Assembly: GCA_021777365.1 (NCBI GenBank)
Contig: JAJYDP010000061.1
Location: 1-13,385 of the forward strand
Length of the DNA: 13,385 nt
Direction of reading: 5' to 3'
Source of the DNA: Chloroflexota bacterium
GTDB taxonomy: Bacteria; Chloroflexota; Limnocylindria; Limnocylindrales; CSP1-4
Shown: positions 12,009-13,385 of the stretch, in pieces
How positions within the stretch are numbered: position 1 is the first letter of the stretch
How the letters are laid out: each line of letters begins with the position of its first letter
Position numbers and translations under genes: made by a program
Notes under the pieces: generated by a model
Seen by the model: the letters and a program-made list of their open reading frames with translations, nothing else
Told to the model about the DNA's origin: nothing
Databases searched by the model: none

Positions 12009-13385
12009 GTGGCGACGAAGGCGAAGATCGGCGTCCTGGTCATGGCACTGCTGGAGGACGCGTACAACAAGACCGCCCACATGCGCCCGGCGGCGACCGA
12101 GGCGGCCGCGCGCATCGCGCGCGCGCTCGGCGAATACGGCGACGTGGTCCACGCCGGGCTCGTGGAAGAGGAGCACCAGGCCGCGGCCGCGGCCCGCCTG
12201 TTCAACGCAGAGGACGTCGACCTCATCGTCGCCGTCGAGCTGGCCTACACCAAGGGCGTCGTCCCCGCACGCTGCCTGATCGACACCACGGCGCCCGTGC
12301 TCGTCTGGAACACTCAGCAGATCGCGCGCCTGGGTGAGTCGGACGGCTTCGACGTCGTGATGCTGAACTCCGGAATGGCGGGGATGCCCGAGCTGACGGC
12401 GGTCCTGATCCGCACCGGGCGTGATTTCTCGATCGTGACGTCCCGCTTCGACGATCCCGAGGGTCGGAGGAAGGTCCGGGAGGTGATCCAGGCGGCGGCG
12501 GCGCGCCGGCGGCTCCGGACCGCCAGGGTGGGTCTCGTGGGACACCCCTTCGAGGGGATGACGGACCTGATGTTCGACGGGCTCTCGATGCGCCAGGCGA
12601 TCGGACCGGTCGTCTGGCCGGTGGAGCCGGAGGCGATCGCGGTCCGCTTCGGCGAGATCCCGCAGGCGGACGTCGACGCGCTGGTGGCGGCGGAGCGGGG
12701 CCGTTACCGCGTGGACATGGACGCAGCCATCTTCGAGCGCTCGGCGCGGCTGGCGCTTGCGCTCGAGTCCGTGGCGCGCGAGCAGAAGCTCGACGCCTTC
12801 ACGGCGTTCGACCAGGTGTGGCTGAGCGACCCGCGCGTGGGGATCATCCCGTCGTACGGGACCGGCCGGCTGTGCGAGATCGGCATCCCTGCCGCACCAG
12901 AAGGTGACGTGTCCACCGCGATCGCGCAGCTCGTCCTCCAGGAGCTGGCGGGGCAGGCGACAACGCTCGAGAACTACGTCATCGACTTCGAGAACAACGC
13001 GGTGATGTTCTCGCACGACGGACACGGCAATCCCGCGCTGGCGACGCCTGGCGGCGTGGCGGTGAAACACTCGATCTACTACCAGGGCGTGGGCGGGTTC
13101 GGCGCCGGCTTCGAGTTCGCGTACGAGCCCGGCTCGATCACGAACCTCGCGATCGTCACCATTGGCGATGGGGAGTGGCGGTTCGTCATCTCCGAGGGCG
13201 AGCTCCTCCCCTTCCCGCCGCGCCCGATCTCGGCCCCGCAGACGCTCTTCCGGCACGGCACGCTGCCTGTCGACGAGTGGTGCAACGCCTGGCTCGTGGC
13301 CGGCGCGACGCACCACATGGGGGCGGCTCGCGGCCGCTGGACGCCCCAGCTGCTCGAGCTTGCGCGGATGCTCGGGGTCGACGCG
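12009..13385 (+). CDS. L-arabinose/L-fucose isomerase-family protein (3' end outside window)
   Basis: 459 codons run to the window edge without a stop, probably lacking only a short C-terminus. The start is GTG at 12009 with GGGGAGG ending 7 nt upstream, 34 nt after the kinase stop. The N-terminal domain opens with 'KIGVLVMALLEDAY'. The C-terminal half carries the metal-ligand pattern of AraA: Glu298 in 'PEGDVSTA', Glu321 in 'TLENYVIDFE', His336 in 'FSHDGHG', and 'WLVAGATHHMG' with His435/His436. These correspond to E306, E333, H350 and H450 of E. coli AraA; the last interval is nearly the same (99-100 residues), the first two are shorter. Expected role: Mn-dependent interconversion of an aldose and a ketose, feeding the kinase. 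The exact sugar is not predictable; overall resemblance is to the broad FucI/AraA-like group rather than true AraA. Confidence 0.85.
   Translation, partial: MATKAKIGVLVMALLEDAYNKTAHMRPAATEAAARIARALGEYGDVVHAGLVEEEHQAAAAARLFNAEDVDLIVAVELAYTKGVVPARCLIDTTAPVLVWNTQQIARLGESDGFDVVMLNSGMAGMPELTAVLIRTGRDFSIVTSRFDDPEGRRKVREVIQAAAARRRLRTARVGLVGHPFEGMTDLMFDGLSMRQAIGPVVWPVEPEAIAVRFGEIPQADVDALVAAERGRYRVDMDAAIFERSARLALALESVAREQKLDAFTAFDQVWLSDPRVGIIPSYGTGRLCEIGIPAAPEGDVSTAIAQLVLQELAGQATTLENYVIDFENNAVMFSHDGHGNPALATPGGVAVKHSIYYQGVGGFGAGFEFAYEPGSITNLAIVTIGDGEWRFVISEGELLPFPPRPISAPQTLFRHGTLPVDEWCNAWLVAGATHHMGAARGRWTPQLLELARMLGVDA

Noticed and set aside
11979..13316. 445-codon minus-strand open frame at the right end
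   Set aside because: It lies opposite the AraA/FucI-like isomerase, whose metal-ligand motifs are recognisable; the antisense product is low-complexity Arg/His/Asp-rich.

Overview
The window is GC-rich throughout, with third codon positions mostly G or C, many GTG starts and tightly packed genes. These traits, plus a lipoprotein-type binding protein and sugar import permeases without their own ATPase, fit a Chloroflexota or Actinomycetota genome. The sequence alone does not settle the phylum. I see no tRNA, rRNA, CRISPR array, insertion sequence or integrase.

Layout. (1) Positions 1-1213, plus strand: the end of a phosphonate-degradation unit, with the C-terminus of 2-aminoethylphosphonate transaminase (PhnW-like) followed by phosphonoacetaldehyde hydrolase (PhnX). 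(2) Positions 1214-3074: a loose stretch with two strong hairpins, an unrecognised 131-residue protein, a possible 39-residue peptide, two small single-pass membrane proteins on opposite strands, and non-coding DNA. (3) Positions 3075-9000, all minus strand: a sugar-uptake operon read as substrate-binding lipoprotein, two permeases, DeoR-family regulator, short-chain dehydrogenase, mutarotase-like protein. (4) Positions 9001-9590: a divergent control region with one promoter candidate per direction, palindromes next to each start point, and a leader of about 380 nt on the transport side. (5) Positions 9591-13385, plus strand: a catabolic operon of a Schiff-base (class I, DeoC/FbaB-type) aldolase, an FGGY sugar kinase and an L-arabinose/L-fucose-isomerase-like enzyme, the last cut by the window edge.

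Inferred joint function: parts 3 and 5 look like one sugar regulon. The sugar would be bound by the lipoprotein, imported by the two permeases with an ATPase encoded elsewhere, brought to the right anomer by the mutarotase-like protein, isomerised to a ketose, phosphorylated by the FGGY kinase and cleaved by the aldolase to a C3 phosphate plus an aldehyde. The dehydrogenase would act on the sugar or on the aldehyde. The DeoR protein is the obvious candidate regulator of both directions. The order isomerase, kinase, aldolase resembles L-fucose or L-rhamnose breakdown, but the aldolase belongs to a different fold class from FucA/RhaD and the isomerase carries AraA-like metal ligands. The substrate therefore cannot be named. 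This regulon is the best candidate here for an undescribed pathway.
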